Assembly (NCBI GenBank): GCA_016271365.2
Contig: CM057452.1
Location: forward strand, 1,241,517,001 to 1,241,581,000
DNA from: Neoceratodus forsteri
Taxonomy: Eukaryota; Chordata; Ceratodontiformes; Ceratodontidae
DNA: 64,000 nucleotides
Reading direction: 5' to 3'
Translations under genes and position numbers: made by a program
The notes under the pieces: model-generated
What the model was told of the DNA's origin: nothing
Databases searched by the model: none
Seen by the model: only the letters and a program-made list of their open reading frames with translations
Part shown: positions 32,901-45,392 of the stretch, piece after piece
Layout: each line of letters starts with the position of its first letter
Numbering within the stretch: position 1 is the first letter of the stretch

Positions 32901-33690
32901 CAATAGGTCAGTGGAGTGAGGTAGTATAGTAAGGGCTGATTCCAAGGATATTTATTGTCCTTTTGTCATCAAATTCTAGATTTCTGTGCTGTAGCCTCCA
33001 TCCTCCCTCCTAGCCACCAATACTGCCAGGTTGCAAAACAATACTGTTCCATTGGCTCCCTCCCACCTACTTACTTAAAGCCTGGTGGTGGTCGTCTGTG
33101 CTGTAATGCAACTCCAGTGACTCCCTCCTGCTAAACCACTTCAACAACAGTGATTGCACTAATGTAAATGCTGCTTCCACATCTCCTTTTCCATTCCCCT
33201 GTAAGGGTTCATTGGATAGCCAGCAAGCAGTTGGACCATTTTACGTAAGACCCAGGTCCACAGTGTTGCCTAGTTTGGGTTTTTGCAATCATTTAGTAAT
33301 ACTTTTTCATTCACAGTTGTGCAATTGGCAAATAGAACCATTTCCTTTTTTTTCATGAAGCAGACATGAGCTTTCCTCAATGTTTATAGAAGACCATAAT
33401 GACCACATACTGGGCAACCCAGGAGGGGGGAGTGTAATGGAGCTGCCAGCAAACTCACAATAATGACATTTTATGCGTGTTCACAATCTTTTCAACAGTT
33501 TACTTGGGGGGTGGGGGTCAGTAGCAGTGGCATCCTTTACTGCACTAAACATGCTGTTGCTACAGCTGAGGTTTGTTTCTGAGGCAGGACCATGTTCCTG
33601 TGGTGGTTACAGCTACTGCAGAGTCATACAAAATATGAGGCCCTGCTCATATGCTATGCCCTACTGCCATGGATCTTCTTTTTGACTCTT
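32901..33690. other. Unassigned sequence
   Basis: No supported feature. Short frames have no family motifs. Confidence 0.4.
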
Positions 33691-34976
33691 CACTTCTCTG
33701 TGTCCAATTTATTTCTGTCTTTTGGTACAGGACCCAAAACTAAATACAGTATTCTAGGTGCAGTTTTAACAGCAATCTACACAGAAGCAATATAACTTCC
33801 CTTCTGCTAGTAATCCCTCATCCTATACGCCACTGCATCAGCCCTCTTATATACCCTGTTGCCCTGAGCAGCCTGCTTTAGGTTATTGCTGATCACAAAT
33901 CCTGATTATCTTTCTACTCTTGTGCTCTCTGTTTGAATTCCATCAACAAAGTACACTGTTTCAGAATGTTCCTTCCTATGTGCATCATCTTGCGCTTTTC
34001 TGCATTGAATTTCTGTTTTGAAATACTTAATCACTTCTCCAGTCTCATCATTTCTTGTCTCATACTATTAATACCTTCTTCACTGTTGACTATCCCTTAG
34101 AGCTTTGTATTATGTAAACATTCTCATCTTACTCTGGATACCCACTCCTATGTCAAATATATACATATTAAAAAGAAGTGCACCCAACACTGACAAGAAT
34201 GGTACCTCACTAGTCAGTGCCTTGTCCTCAGAGAATATACTACATAGGACTGCCCTCTGAGTTCTATCAATGAGCCAGTTCTTGAGCCATCCAATTATTT
34301 CTTGCCCTATCCCCAGATTACTCACCTTCTTCACCAGTTTCCCATGTGGCACTGAGTTGAAGGCTTTGCTAAAATTCTTATATATGGATATATTGCTTCA
34401 CCCTTGTATTCTATTTGTGTCATTATATAAGAAAGTCAGTTGTGCTAGCTTGACACAAGTGGCACCTGGTGAGACTATGGTGTTTCCCATCCATTAAGCC
34501 CTTTTCTTCAATCAAAGTGACTATCTCCTCTTTCATAATTGTTTCCAGTCTTTTCCCCATGATCAATGACAGGATCACTGACCAATAGTTTCTTGAATAT
34601 TCCCTATTATCCTCTTTGTTTATTGCACCACATTTCCCAATCTCCAGCCCTCAGGCTCTACGCCTATTGCTGCTGATTCTCCACAGAGCAATATCAGTGG
34701 CTCTGCTAGTTCCTGCCATGTTTCCTTCCACACACTAGTGTGCATACTACTTGCACCTGGAGGTTTATTTGTTTTTAGTTTGTCAAATCCCTTTTGTACC
34801 CATTCCCTGGTAATCTGCTTCATCGCAAATCTGTCTGCTATATTATCTTCTAATTTTCTTCTGCTGTCAGGGAGTGGGCCTGCCTTCATTAATGTGAATA
34901 CCAAACAAAAGTTTTCATTTAGTACACTTGCGTTCTCCCTGTCATACCTGTACTCACCCATACTCAGGGAGCCCAC
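33691..34976 (-). pseudogene. Old CR1 ORF2, RT part (segment 3 of a split copy)
   Basis: Minus-strand CR1 relic. From right to left: ASVLNENFCLVFTLMKAGPL (34,976 onward), MKQITREWVQKGFDKLKTNK, PPGASSMHTSVWKETW and EGWRLGNVV, then (34,352-34,110) PHGKLVKKVSNLGIGQEIIG, WLKNWLIDRTQRAVL and a degraded GSVLGPLLFNMYI block. The thumb remnant (FNAEKRKMMHIGRN) lies near 34,000. Its N-terminal continuation is displaced to 36,032-36,168 and 36,870-37,060 by two insertions. Heavily mutated. Confidence 0.8.
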
Positions 34977-36031
34977 CAGACTGAGTGGGCAGGTTGTGCT
35001 GTTATTGGATCAGCTCAAGGAGTGTATAGAACTCATCAGGAAATTCATCTGCTGGTTTGAGTCCCATCTCAGCAGCGAGACACAGAGTGTAGTGTTGGGT
35101 GGGTTCTCTTTACTCTCATTTTCCCTGCCCTTTAATGTACCCCAATGCATGGTCCTTTAGCCCATGTTACACAGATGTGAAATCTAGGAGTCATTCCAGA
35201 AGAGGGGCTGACATTTGAGGCTCAGGTGTCAGCAGTAGTCTGAAATGATTTTTACCATCTGAGTAACATAATCTGGATTAAATCCTTTATCCCTCCTGGT
35301 GACCTGCCCACACCGGTGTATGGTTTTGTGACCTCAAAGCTTGACTACTGTAATACTCTATACTTTGGGGTCAGTGGAGCTATACTATGATGCTACAATG
35401 CTTTCAGCTGGTACAGAATACAGCTGCTATGCTGCTGACTTGCCTTTCAGAGGTTGATTCATGTCTACTTGGTGCTACATAATCTGCCCTTGCTGCTATT
35501 TAAGTAACAAATCTCCTTTATAGTTATCTTACTGATTTATAAGGCCCTGCATGGGCTGGACCCAGGTTACCTGTCTGATCTCCTGCATTCTTATATGTCT
35601 TTATGCCCTCTCTGCTCCACTGAAGAGGGCCTCCTTGTTGTTCCTAGGGCATGCTTAAAACCTTGGGGGACCAAGCCTTTGAAGTGACAGGTCCAGTCCT
35701 CTGGAACACACATTCATGAGATTTCTGAGGGACTCCCCTCAGTGGAAGTCTTTAAAAGGGGTCTCAAGACTTATCTGTTCACACAAGCTTTTGAGGGATG
35801 ATTGTGTCCATATCAAGCTGATCCCTAAAATTGAGTAATAAGTTTTATTCAGCTTATTTATTTCTTTATTAGTAAGCATTTGATATACTGAATACTGGTT
35901 TAATAATTTATTTATGTACTGATGATGTTTCATGTTTTGTCTTCTACCTGTGTATTTTGTAATGGTGACCTGGGCTGAGGCTCCAGGGAAGGGCACCACA
36001 AAGAAATAAAGTTACTGCTACTGCTACTACT
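34977..36031 (+). pseudogene. L2-clade fragment: RT C-terminus and 3' end, nested in old CR1
   Basis: 5'-truncated L2 on the plus strand. It starts in the RT palm (VVLLLDQLKECIELIRKFIC, FESHLSSETQSVVL) and continues with NLGVIPEEGLTFEAQVSAVV, YGFVTSKLDYCNTLYFG, LLIYKALHGLDPGYLSDLL and EVFKRGLKTYLFTQAFEG. Its 3' end is AAATAAAGTTACTGCTACTG and onward in CTACTACTA at 36,013-36,031. It inserted into the minus-strand CR1, whose linker resumes directly at 36,032. Numerous stops. Confidence 0.82.
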
Positions 36032-36168
36032 ACCTGATCCTTCATTATCTGGTGTTTGTTATCCTTGCCTTTTTCTCTTTCACTAATGTATCAAAAGAAT
36101 GATTTATCATTCTCTTTGAACCTTTCTATTAGCCTTAATTCTAGCGTTGCCTTTGCTTCCTAAATGGT
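36032..36168 (-). pseudogene. Old CR1 ORF2 linker (segment 2 of the split copy)
   Basis: Reads EAKATLELRLIERFKENDKS, then FF-YISERKKAKITNTR, matching the CR1 endonuclease-RT linker. It should be read immediately before segment 3 (33.69-34.98 kb). Confidence 0.65.
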
Positions 36169-36868
36169 TTTGCCCTAAATACATCTGATTGTGAAAAATA
36201 TTTGGGTATCTTTGTTACTGAAGACCTTAAGTTTAGTAAGCACTGCACTGAACTAACTTTGAGGGCAAAGAGGATTATTGGATGCATAAAAAGAGCATTC
36301 ATATCTAGGAATAGGGCTTGTATTGTACCAGTTCATCAAGCATATGTCCACCCTCACTTGGACTATGATTCTCCCCTATGGAACCCTTCACTCCATAGGG
36401 ATGTTAATAAACTAGAGAGGGTTCAGTGGAGGATAACTAGAATTATCGATGGGCTGCAGTTTGAAAAATATAAATAAAGATTGAGTACCCTGAAACTATT
36501 CTCATTGTAGCAGAGGAGAAGTAGGGGTGATGTGTTACTAATGTTTAAAATTGCTAGGGATTCAGCAATAATGGAGGAGCTTGGCCTCATGTTTAAAATA
36601 AAGCAGATCTCTGTAAGAAGCCATAAGTTTCAACTAATGTTGTCCTGTCCAAGGATTAACTTTAGGAGTAATTACTTTATTCAAAGAATTGTTCTTATAT
36701 GGAAAGCTCTCAGTAGTGAGATTGTGGAGGTCAACTCATTCGATGACTTTAAGAGTAAGCTAGAACTGTACTTATTTAATCAGCATGGATGGGTATAACC
36801 CGCTATGCAGGAGATGCACTTATATGGGCCTTGCCTTCTGTGTATCTTGTCCTCTCCTAGTTTGAATC
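36169..36868 (+). pseudogene. LINE C-terminal fragment nested in old CR1
   Basis: Plus-strand non-LTR fragment starting at the post-YADD region: YLGIFVTEDLKFSKHCTELT, RAKRIIGCIKRAFISRNRAC, VPVHQAYVHPHLDYDSPLWN, KLERVQWRITRIIDGLQFEK, then after a stop GDVLLMFKIARDSAIMEELG and RIVLIWKALSSEIVEVNSFD. It is CR1-like in block order but distinct from the main CR1 family here. It interrupts the minus-strand CR1 linker. The catalytic region is absent. Confidence 0.75.
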
Positions 36869-36869
36869 C

Positions 36870-37060
36870 TAGTATGGGCTTTTTACTTAAACCCAATTTC
36901 TTCTTATACCGTTCTCTGTTTGCCTCACTTTGTTCTTCCTCATAATTCCTAAATGCTCAGTTTTTGTCCTAAAAGCCTGCCTTACCTGCCTGCCCAACCA
37001 TGTGGTTTCCTATTTGTGTGGTCTTTGTTATCGTCCTGCTGTAGTTTTGGGTGGCCTCTG
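36870..37060 (-). pseudogene. Old CR1 ORF2 linker (segment 1 of the split copy)
   Basis: Reads NHMVGQAGKAGF, then AFRNYEEEQSEANRERYKKK, like the lysine-rich linker after the CR1 endonuclease. Its position and strand make it the upstream piece of the CR1 split by the LINE at 36.17-36.87 kb and the L2 at 34.98-36.03 kb. Confidence 0.55.
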
Positions 37061-37256
37061 TAACAGCCAAACAAAACGGTAATATTAAGTGTACACTGAA
37101 AATTGAAACTAGAGTTTGAAGCCGTATTTTAACCATAGGCCTTCTTCAGTACTTATATAAAAAGAGAAAATGTATCTTTATAGATAATTTTCAAAGTAGA
37201 CCTCTGGTTGAAACATTAATTTTATTTTTATTTCTTTTAGTTTCAGAATGCATTTA

Positions 37257-37802
37257 CAGTGAAGCCCTGTTATAAGCACACCGTAAATGGTAAGCAAAAA
37301 TGTTCTTATAACAGGGATGTTCTTATAAGAGGGCTTCATTGAACTCAGTAAAAATCCATGTAAAATCTATGCTTAACATGATAAAATTGGGTTCAAACTA
37401 ATTTTTAGATAACTCATTATTAAAAGTAGTAGAACATTGCTTTTTCAAAGAGCTCTTGCTCAAACAGTTAGCGTAATGTAAAATGAATTCAGTGTCTCAC
37501 CTAACTGTGAAGGAATATGTGCTGCCTTCTTCATGGGGCATCGTTCACACATCCATTTATATACTTATATGGCTGTTAATGAGGAGACTAGGTGATGATT
37601 CAGCCCAGGTTTAGCACACTCAAAGGTGATAATGACCATCTACTGCTACCTCTGGAAAAAAATGTTCTTATAAATGGGCTGATTATTCTTATAAACGGGC
37701 TTTGCTGCCGTTAGAAATAATGGACAAAAATCAGGACAGACAAACAATGTTCTTATAAATGGATGTTCTTATATCTGATGTTCATATACGTGGGCTCCAC
37801 TG
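37257..37802. mobile_element. 546-bp pogo/Tigger-like MITE
   Basis: TIRs start CAGTGAAGCCC on the left (37,257) and, reverse-complemented, CAGTGGAGCCC on the right (ending 37,802), flanked by TA on both sides (37,255-37,256 and 37,803-37,804). GTTCTTATAA words with following GGG motifs recur near both ends, forming subterminal repeats. There is no transposase frame. TIR and TSD fit a Tc1/mariner superfamily element of the pogo/Tigger group. Confidence 0.8.
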
Positions 37803-37849
37803 TAATCTAAAACTTGAGTTTTGTTTTCACCCTGCATTCTGATGCAGCA

Positions 37850-38040
37850 CTTTGTTAATTTTTCTCTATATTAGCCTCCTTTAATGCTGCCCAGCCTCCT
37901 CCACCTCCTTGATCTAATGGAATCCTTTGAGTCTTTCTTGCATTTTCTCCTTCAGTTATATTGAAATCCTCTTTCCTGGTGCTCTAGGTGCATCACTTTG
38001 CACTTTCCTACATTGAACTGCATTTGCCATCCTTTTAATA
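37850..38040 (-). pseudogene. Small old CR1 fragment
   Basis: Minus strand reads WQMQFNVGKCKVMHLEHQER, the post-YADD CR1 block. Only this short stretch is recognisable. Confidence 0.6.
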
Positions 38041-38610
38041 AACATATGTGTTTATATGGTGTATTATAGAGTGTATACTGAATAAACCTTTGACATATTT
38101 TGAATATACTTTTGACTCACAGTAATGGCTCCACTGGAAATTAACTGTTGTTTAATTGTCTGTCATTTTCATATAATAAATGAATGAACACAAAGGTTGT
38201 CAGAACTAGTTTGAAAAAGATTAGAACCCGTTTTGCATCCATGGGTTTAAGTTCTAATTTACAATGAGAATGCTTATGTGTTCTATGTGTTAAAAGTTCT
38301 ACATGCTATCTAAACTGATTTTCTTCAGACATTTAAAAACAGGAGATGCCTTTTTGGATAATAAACTAATTATCTCAATTTACAGCCTAAGATGCCTTTG
38401 TGAGGCACACATGAGAATGTGCTACTCATACAGTGTACCTGTGTATGCAGCTGTTCCAAACTACGATACATCCATTGTCACATTTGACATTTGCATTTTG
38501 AATGGCATACAGTGTTTCTGTTTATTTTCTGAACATACAGTGAAGCAGTATATTATTACTGTGCTGTGAGGTGAGGGCAAGTCTTTTCATATTCTTATTT
38601 TCTCTTCTCA
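38041..38610. other. Unassigned sequence
   Basis: AT-rich, with no recognisable domain or repeat. Confidence 0.4.
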
Positions 38611-38616
38611 ATGTGT

Positions 38617-38652
<36 letters not shown>

Positions 38653-38690
38653 TCTCTTCTCTCTCTCTCTCTCTTTCTCTCCAGTCCTAG
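38611..38690. repeat. (TC)n microsatellite, interrupted
   Basis: TC dinucleotides with short interruptions (ATC, TTC). Confidence 0.95.
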
Positions 38691-40398
38691 TTCTATACAC
38701 ACTAGAGTTTGAGTTCTAAAAAAGATTTGAACCATAAAATTATTTAAACGGTTCTGGATGAGAACGAGAACCCAGAACTTAAAAGGGTTTCCAACAATGC
38801 TAAAAAACATGCTGGGCCAAATTCTCTGCTACACTTTTATGTGCCCGAAAATGCAACAAAAATTGCATCCTGTTGCACTGTCACATACTGTAACAGGGCT
38901 ATACTGAGAGGGTGAGTTATGCACCAGTGGGGGTGAAGATCCCTTTAGCACAGATAAAAAATGCAAATTAAGTTCTCCAGCTGTTGTTGTGTGCAACCCT
39001 ACTTTGCATACAACATCACACAACACTGTCCAGAAAAGTATGCACATTGCACAATGCCATGCACATACATCAGTGAGGTGGCATCTATAGTAAATTAATT
39101 ACATCCCCTACCTCCAACCCACACCTTTGGGCTGCTACTGGCCCTCTACTGGCATCTGACACAGGATACAATGCAAATCTCTCTGGTGATCCTATGGTTC
39201 CAAACCACATTTGTTTCATTACTAAAATCCATAGTAATCTATTGCTGCCCTTAGTCATTCAAAATGGTCTCTCAGTAATCAGATCCCTTGGTGAATTATC
39301 TGTCACTGGGAGTGTGCAATTGGCATAGCATTTCAGTGATCCCTAGTGCCAGGTTTTTCTGTAGGTACATGGAGGTCATCACAAAATGGCTACAATGGGT
39401 GCACAGGTATTAATTGCTTATATACTGTAAATAGCACTGAATCCTATTTACAGCAATGCCAGCCAGGGTGCATTACTGCAGAGTGCTGCTGTATGCTGCA
39501 GGGAACAATATAATTCAATGACAATTAGGCCCTTTTGTCATGCAGAATTTAGTGATAGATCATTTACTGCAAGACATTGTGTTGCAGCCTGGATGGCTCC
39601 ACTGTACATGCCAACTCCACCCTCTTTCATGCACCAATGCACTTTGTATATTTGCACTGATGGAAAATGGTCACCCCAACCCCATCTCACCATAGCCTGA
39701 AGGGTTGAAAGCAGTGGACTGTTACTAAATTGATTTCAATCAATTTAATGATGGTACATTGCAATTAAGAATAAGGCCGTCCATATTGTGTGATTGATTT
39801 TTTTTTAATTCTGGGTTTATATCCCCTTCCAGTCTCCAATCCCACACTCAGTCAGGACCCCATGGTGCACTCCCAATATGCCTCCTACCTGGCTAGCGTG
39901 TTGCCTCCTTCCTGCTGCTATCAGATAACCCCCTGGGTGAGATTGGGGTAAGGGATTCATCCCTGAGCACACTTTTGCCTGTCAGGTGGCCCATAAAATA
40001 ACTGTTGTTGAACAGTCCTGCATGCAGTGGGGTCTTTAACACATGGAAATCATAGCAATTTTTTTTGTTTGTTTCTTCCCTCACTCTCGAGACTCAGGCA
40101 TGCAATGATGTCAAGGGACATTCACTCATGCACAACATGGTGATGTTCGATGTATGCAATGTCCTGCCCACCTATGGCCCTCCAGTCACACTGCAGCCTG
40201 TGGTTACCCAGGAAGCAATATTGCTGCAGAGGATGGGAACCCACCCTGCCCAGAGATGGAGAGCATCCTGTAGGTTGATCAGTCCCTCCACCCCCCTCAG
40301 TCAGCCTCAGATGATCCAGGCTTGTCCCAAAACTGCATTGCTTGCGTTGGAAGCAGTAGCACTTCTGTTGCACTGATGGGCCAGCAAATTGATTGACT
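38691..40398. other. Unassigned sequence
   Basis: No coding domain supported. Open frames near 40,065-40,376 overlap on both strands without family motifs. Confidence 0.4.
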
Positions 40399-40420
40399 CA
40401 TTCATTCATTCATTCATTTA
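40399..40420. repeat. (CATT)n short microsatellite
   Basis: Five CATT units next to the end of the following CR1 relic. Confidence 0.9.
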
Positions 40421-40429
40421 CTGACTAAT

Positions 40430-41080
40430 ATATGTCCTGCTGTAATTTTTCACACTCCTTATCAGTGTTGACCACTCTTTCTAGTTTAGTATTATCTATG
40501 CAGCTGAGTAAATAGTTACTGCTCCCAAATTCTAAATCATTAATGAGCAAGTTGAACTGAAATGGTTCCAGAACTGACCCTTCTGGAACCTCACTAGTCA
40601 CTGAAATACAGCCCGACACTAATCCCCCACACAAACTACAGGCATCTTCTTATTTAAAAAATGTCTAATCCTTACCAATAGTTCACCATCACACCCTGCT
40701 TACCAATTTTGCATAACAGCTTCCCATAAGGCACCTTGTAAATGGCTTTACAAAAGTCAAATATAGCAAAATTAATGCAACCCCCATATATCCTCTTACT
40801 TTGAGGAAAATAATTAAATTAGTTTAACAACCCCCACCACTGCAAAACCATAATGGCTGTCAATTATTGCCCTGTACTCAACCAAAAGTGCAAACCAAAC
40901 ACCTTTAATAACAGCTTCTAACATTTAACTACAACTGGTATCAGAACGACTGGTCTATAGTTCCCAGGATCTCCCCTGGTAGTTCCATAACACCCTCACT
41001 GCTTGGTCACAAGGCAGCAATACCTGCCAAGGTAGGATTTCTAATAGCAATTTGTGCTGGTGTAAAAATCTTGCAAGCCA
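40430..41080 (-). pseudogene. Old CR1-type RT fragment
   Basis: From right to left: a degraded thumbprint of the RT palm (IFDFCKAIYKVPYGKLLCKI), GSVLEPFQFNLLINDLEFGS (the GSVLGPLLFNLFINDLE block), CIDNTKLERVVNT (degraded FADDTKL), and CEKLQQDIY at 40,430. No endonuclease or 3' end is attached. Strongly mutated; an ancient copy. Confidence 0.72.
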
Positions 41081-41699
41081 GAATATTCATTCTATCAGGG
41101 GGAATGATTAGGTGTCATGATACACAACAACATTTACCACAGTAACAGAAGATAAGTTTGGAAATGTGGCATTAGGATTTTCAAACTTAACGCCCCCAGC
41201 AGCAAAAGGACAAGATCACACAAACAACTGCAGACAGCCATCATCAGGTAAGACAAACAACATACAGCTGTTTTGAGATGACACAAATGCAGTAGCACTG
41301 ATGTGGTACCTTCCAAATTATGCATGCAAAATGATGCACTTTAACAAACCATACTACATCAGTTTAGAATCTGCAGTCGTAGTGCCATGTGCCTTGGGCA
41401 TAGTTGATAGCTATGTACAATGCACCATGTGCCATGCCATGGGCCAGCCCAACATTTTCTCAGTTGTAGCCATATAGAAGATTTTATGCAGCCGCAGAGG
41501 TCCTGAAAAAGAATTGTTAGAGTTTTTCCATGATGCCTTGTCCCTGTACTGATCGTGAGCACATTAACATCAGTGGAAGTTGCATTACATGACTTTATTT
41601 TTAACAGGTGGGTATGCAAACAGTCCATGCAACAGTGAATGAGCCCATGACTTGCAATGGTGAGACTTCAGTACATCCGACATGTCATGCCCTGCTAAA
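41081..41699. other. Unassigned sequence
   Basis: No recognisable feature. Confidence 0.4.
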
Positions 41700-42050
41700 A
41701 TACCATCACGTTCAAAATGTAGCTACATACACATTCAAATAGGAGCAAGGATGATGCACACTCCTTGGATAGATTTCTTTCAAGTGCTAGTTTATAAACC
41801 AGAATATGGAAGTGCATACAAAACTTGTTCCCTGCTGCCCACAAGGCCTGAATTCCTGGTGCTCACCCAATTAGAGCTTCATCAGGGGTGAGAGTCTGGC
41901 GCCGGGGCATTCAGGCCTTGTGGGCAGCAAGGAGCAGGTTTTGTATGCACCAGCATTTTTGGTTAATGAACCACCACTTGTAAGCTATCTATCCAAGAAC
42001 TGTGCATCATTTTCTCCTGTTTTAGTGTGTGTACTACATTTTGGAATTGT
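41700..42050. repeat. About 350-bp palindrome (foldback or MITE)
   Basis: Centred at about 41,877. The central part pairs GCTCACCC with GGGGTGAG across AATTAGAGCTTCATCA. The main arms pair CCCACAAGGCCTGAAT with ATTCAGGCCTTGTGGG exactly, then TTGGATAGAT with ATCTATCCAA, ATGATGCAC with GTGCATCAT, and CAAAATGTAG with CTACATTTTG near the ends. No coding sequence. Confidence 0.75.
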
Positions 42051-44415
42051 CGGTAAGTCAGTGACATAGTTTGCAGTGGGGGTGGGGGCATTCAAGTCAC
42101 ATGATTACAGGGGACTGTCATTATTTGCAGATACACTTCCTTGACCTGCATCGTGACTAACTTCCCTTACCTATTCCAGATGGCATGACCTCTCCCCATT
42201 CCCACAAAACAAATAGAAATGCACTGTTCTCACTGAAACACAGAGAAAACAATGCAGTCCAAGCAGCTGTCCTCCATGTGATTTGCAGTCAGTTGTAGCA
42301 CTCAGTATTGGAGAGCGTGAGTAACAGAGCAAAGCAGCATGGAGTGAGAGAGGGGGTGAGCTGGTACATGGGTGAGAAGATGATCACTTTAATCACAAGT
42401 ATCAGCCAGTAAACCCAGGAGGTAACTATTTGGAGGCTAAACTGTACTGCTTTGTTCTTGCACTGATCTCACTGGAGCTGGGTGAGGGGTTATGAAGATG
42501 TTTTTGGCATCCCCTTAGTTTTGTGTGAGCTGGGATGGAGGGATATGGATATGGCACTGGGAAATAGAATGGGGCCACAAGCAAATCTTGATGGACACAC
42601 TGTGTGAACACCACATTTTTTGACTTGAGAATCACTGAGCCACCTCCTGCAGCTATCACAGGTTCAGAACTTAGGTGGCCACACAGCTAACTCCCCCATG
42701 CCCTCAGCTCCCACTCACAAGGTGTGGTCACCCCTCCCACATTAAAACTGTTCAGAGCAGTTCTTGCACATGTCACCACCATGCCACTTGGAACATTATT
42801 TCTTACAGGGGGAAGGATTTGGGGGATGCACAGCACCACCACCAACAGTCATGGAAGTGACAAGGGATGAGCAGGGGGATTCACTGTATGTCAGGGATGT
42901 AGAAGACAAACCCACAGCATTCTGGTGCCAGACTTGTGAGGAACAGTATCTAAATATATTGTCATGGTCATGTACTGGATAATCAGGAAGTAATTATCAA
43001 ATTCTGCTTTTTTCCTGGAAGCATGCAGGCATAGTTCCAGTTTCCATATCTGTAAATATATTTTCTAACGCTCTTTAGCTTTTTAGATAAAATTAATTTC
43101 CATTGTTGTGGATCGACAGCAAATATTGCTGTTGCCTAATTTTTAGCCAACCTCTCCCCTCACATCACAGCACATCTTTGTTTACTTATGGTACCCAGTG
43201 CTGTGCGTTCCCACTGTCCTTCAGTAGTACTGCAAGTCGTGCACATGTACTGTTGGTCATAGAGGGTTCCAGTTCAACATAGTGGATGGGAGAAATGTAA
43301 ACAAAAACAAAGAAAAATGGAGCAAATTACAGGGAGATAGTACAGTGAAAACAAGAAAGACGATTGGGAAAGTGCTCAACAGACCACTCGGAACAAACTG
43401 TTGTAAAAGATCCAATTTTTTAATCTAACACATCTGCCCTAATGGCTACATGGCCTATATGCAATCATTAATGTCTGGAAAGGTTATCTGCAAAATGGTA
43501 TTCTCTGCCATGGTCACAGAAGAAAATAAGTATACTGCAAAAAGGAATATCTGTTTGTGTATGAGGATTGTTGGGTGGAGGTAATGAGAGCTCTGTGTTC
43601 CCCTAGAAAACTGCCAACTGCCACTGCAACTATGTATACTGTATGTCTTCCATTCAATCATTTCAGTGAGAGAAAAGCATCTGCCTTATGATCTTGTTTA
43701 GTTGAATAACCAACACAAAAATACCAAAGCATGATTTACCCTGAAAGGGCACTGGAAACAAAGATACATTTTTTTTAGAAATACCAGCTTGTGCATGCTT
43801 AGCTGATGTGAAGCATCAAGGTAGAGACAGTACAATTACTGAAATATTGTGCCACCAACAGCTAAATCTGATTTAATTTTGGTTTACATCTGTATCATCC
43901 CAGTCCCCGGAACAAGACTGAAAATAGACAGTATTGCCTAGCTCTCTTTTTCCAGTCAATAATTATTAACTAAAGAAATAAAAAAAATTAAATAAGTACT
44001 GCATATACTGTTAATGGTGATTTGCATATTCTGCTTATGATTATTTGCATTAGTACATTCTGTAATTTTAACTTGGTATACTATATAAGTCCTTTTAAGT
44101 AGTCTTCATCGGCTGGCTTTTTAGAAGTGTTTTGAACTTCCTACTTTGACATTGACTTAATTTGACACACTTAACTTACTGTGTTTATTCACCTACTATG
44201 GATGTTGTATTGTATTGTCTGTATCATGCTTCTGCCATTGAGTTCCTTATATACGTTCATAAACTTAATGTTATTGTCACTGTATTGTGCCACTGTATTA
44301 TCATCATGATAGTAGCCTCCTGGGCAGTGCCCGAAAATTGGCAAATCTTTGTCTAGTGCACTTACCTGGTAAACTAAAACTAGATAAAGACATGTATTTC
44401 CTTGGGCAGACAGGG
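42051..44415. other. Unassigned sequence
   Basis: No supported gene. Near 44,340-44,400 an ACCTGGTAAACTAAAACTAG stretch resembles a worn LINE 3' terminus, but nothing upstream confirms it. Confidence 0.35.
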
Positions 44416-44441
44416 ATAGACACACACACACACACACACAG
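44416..44441. repeat. (CA)n microsatellite
   Basis: About 25 bp of CA dinucleotide. Confidence 0.95.
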
Positions 44442-45304
44442 TCCATGAGGGATGGGTAAATTTATTATCATTTTGTTGCACTATTCTGCACCCTGCCCTT
44501 TTGTGCTCTATACAAAGGAGTCTCAGATCTTTTCCTGTGCATAGATCAGTGTGTCAACACAAGGATTTGGGTTGAGGGAGATTCTGAATTAATGAGGGCA
44601 CTGGCATGCAGAGAGGTGCTGTGCTATGCACAGTGTATTCCTAGTACCTTCAGCACTCAGTCACAAAGTGCCAGGATCCCTGCAAAGGTTAACTACTGAA
44701 AACAATTCTTGTAGTGGGTCACAACCTTGTGAGCAATAACATTCTTCCAACATAGAAAGGGTTAAGTGGCGTGTTGCAGCCACAACAATAATAGTGAAAG
44801 GAAACATGCTAGGGAGGGAGTTCCACTGCATGCCAAGGAATAAGGCAACACATTTTATATGATTGTGGGGCCACCAGACCATAAGGGAGGACTGCAGAGG
44901 AATGGTGAATATACATACTTACAGTATTGGCATGGACATAAAGCAACTGTCAAGGTAAAAGGCAAGGGATAACCTTTGCAGCAGCATCTCTTGCATCATG
45001 CAATGTGTAGCTGTTGATGTTGCAGCCAACTAGCTTTCTAGTCACACAGCCTATGTGCAACCACTGACATCTGGGCGGGCAGCTTGCATACATGCGTGCT
45101 GTGCTTTTGTTACAAGAGAAAATCCAATCCTGAAAACAGAAGCAGCCATTTGTGTACCACAATTTTTGTCTGTGACACACAGAGCCTTGTATGCCCACAA
45201 AGAACATAACCAACCACTGTAACTGCATGGGGTGTGGGGCTCCTGTTATCTCTGTCCACAAAGGAAAAGAAACCTCATTTATTTGCACCATAGAGAACCC
45301 AAAA
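44442..45304. other. Unassigned sequence
   Basis: No recognisable domain or repeat. Confidence 0.4.
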
Positions 45305-45392
45305 TAAGAAAGCCTAATGCTCACCCCATTCCATCTGTAAATAAGGTCAGATGTGTAGACTTCATGAGAACGGGGTGAGCGTTAGGCTTGAG
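45305..45392. repeat. Hairpin related to the 7.96-8.30 kb palindrome
   Basis: AGCCTAATGCTCACCCCATT (45,311 onward) pairs with GAACGGGGTGAGCGTTAGGC (45,368 onward). The loop-side TGCTCACCCCATTCCATC is shared exactly with 8,092-8,109. Confidence 0.65.

Noticed and set aside
40065..40376. Overlapping open frames on both strands near 40.1-40.4 kb
   Set aside because: No motif, no splice or element context, and neither strand is favoured.
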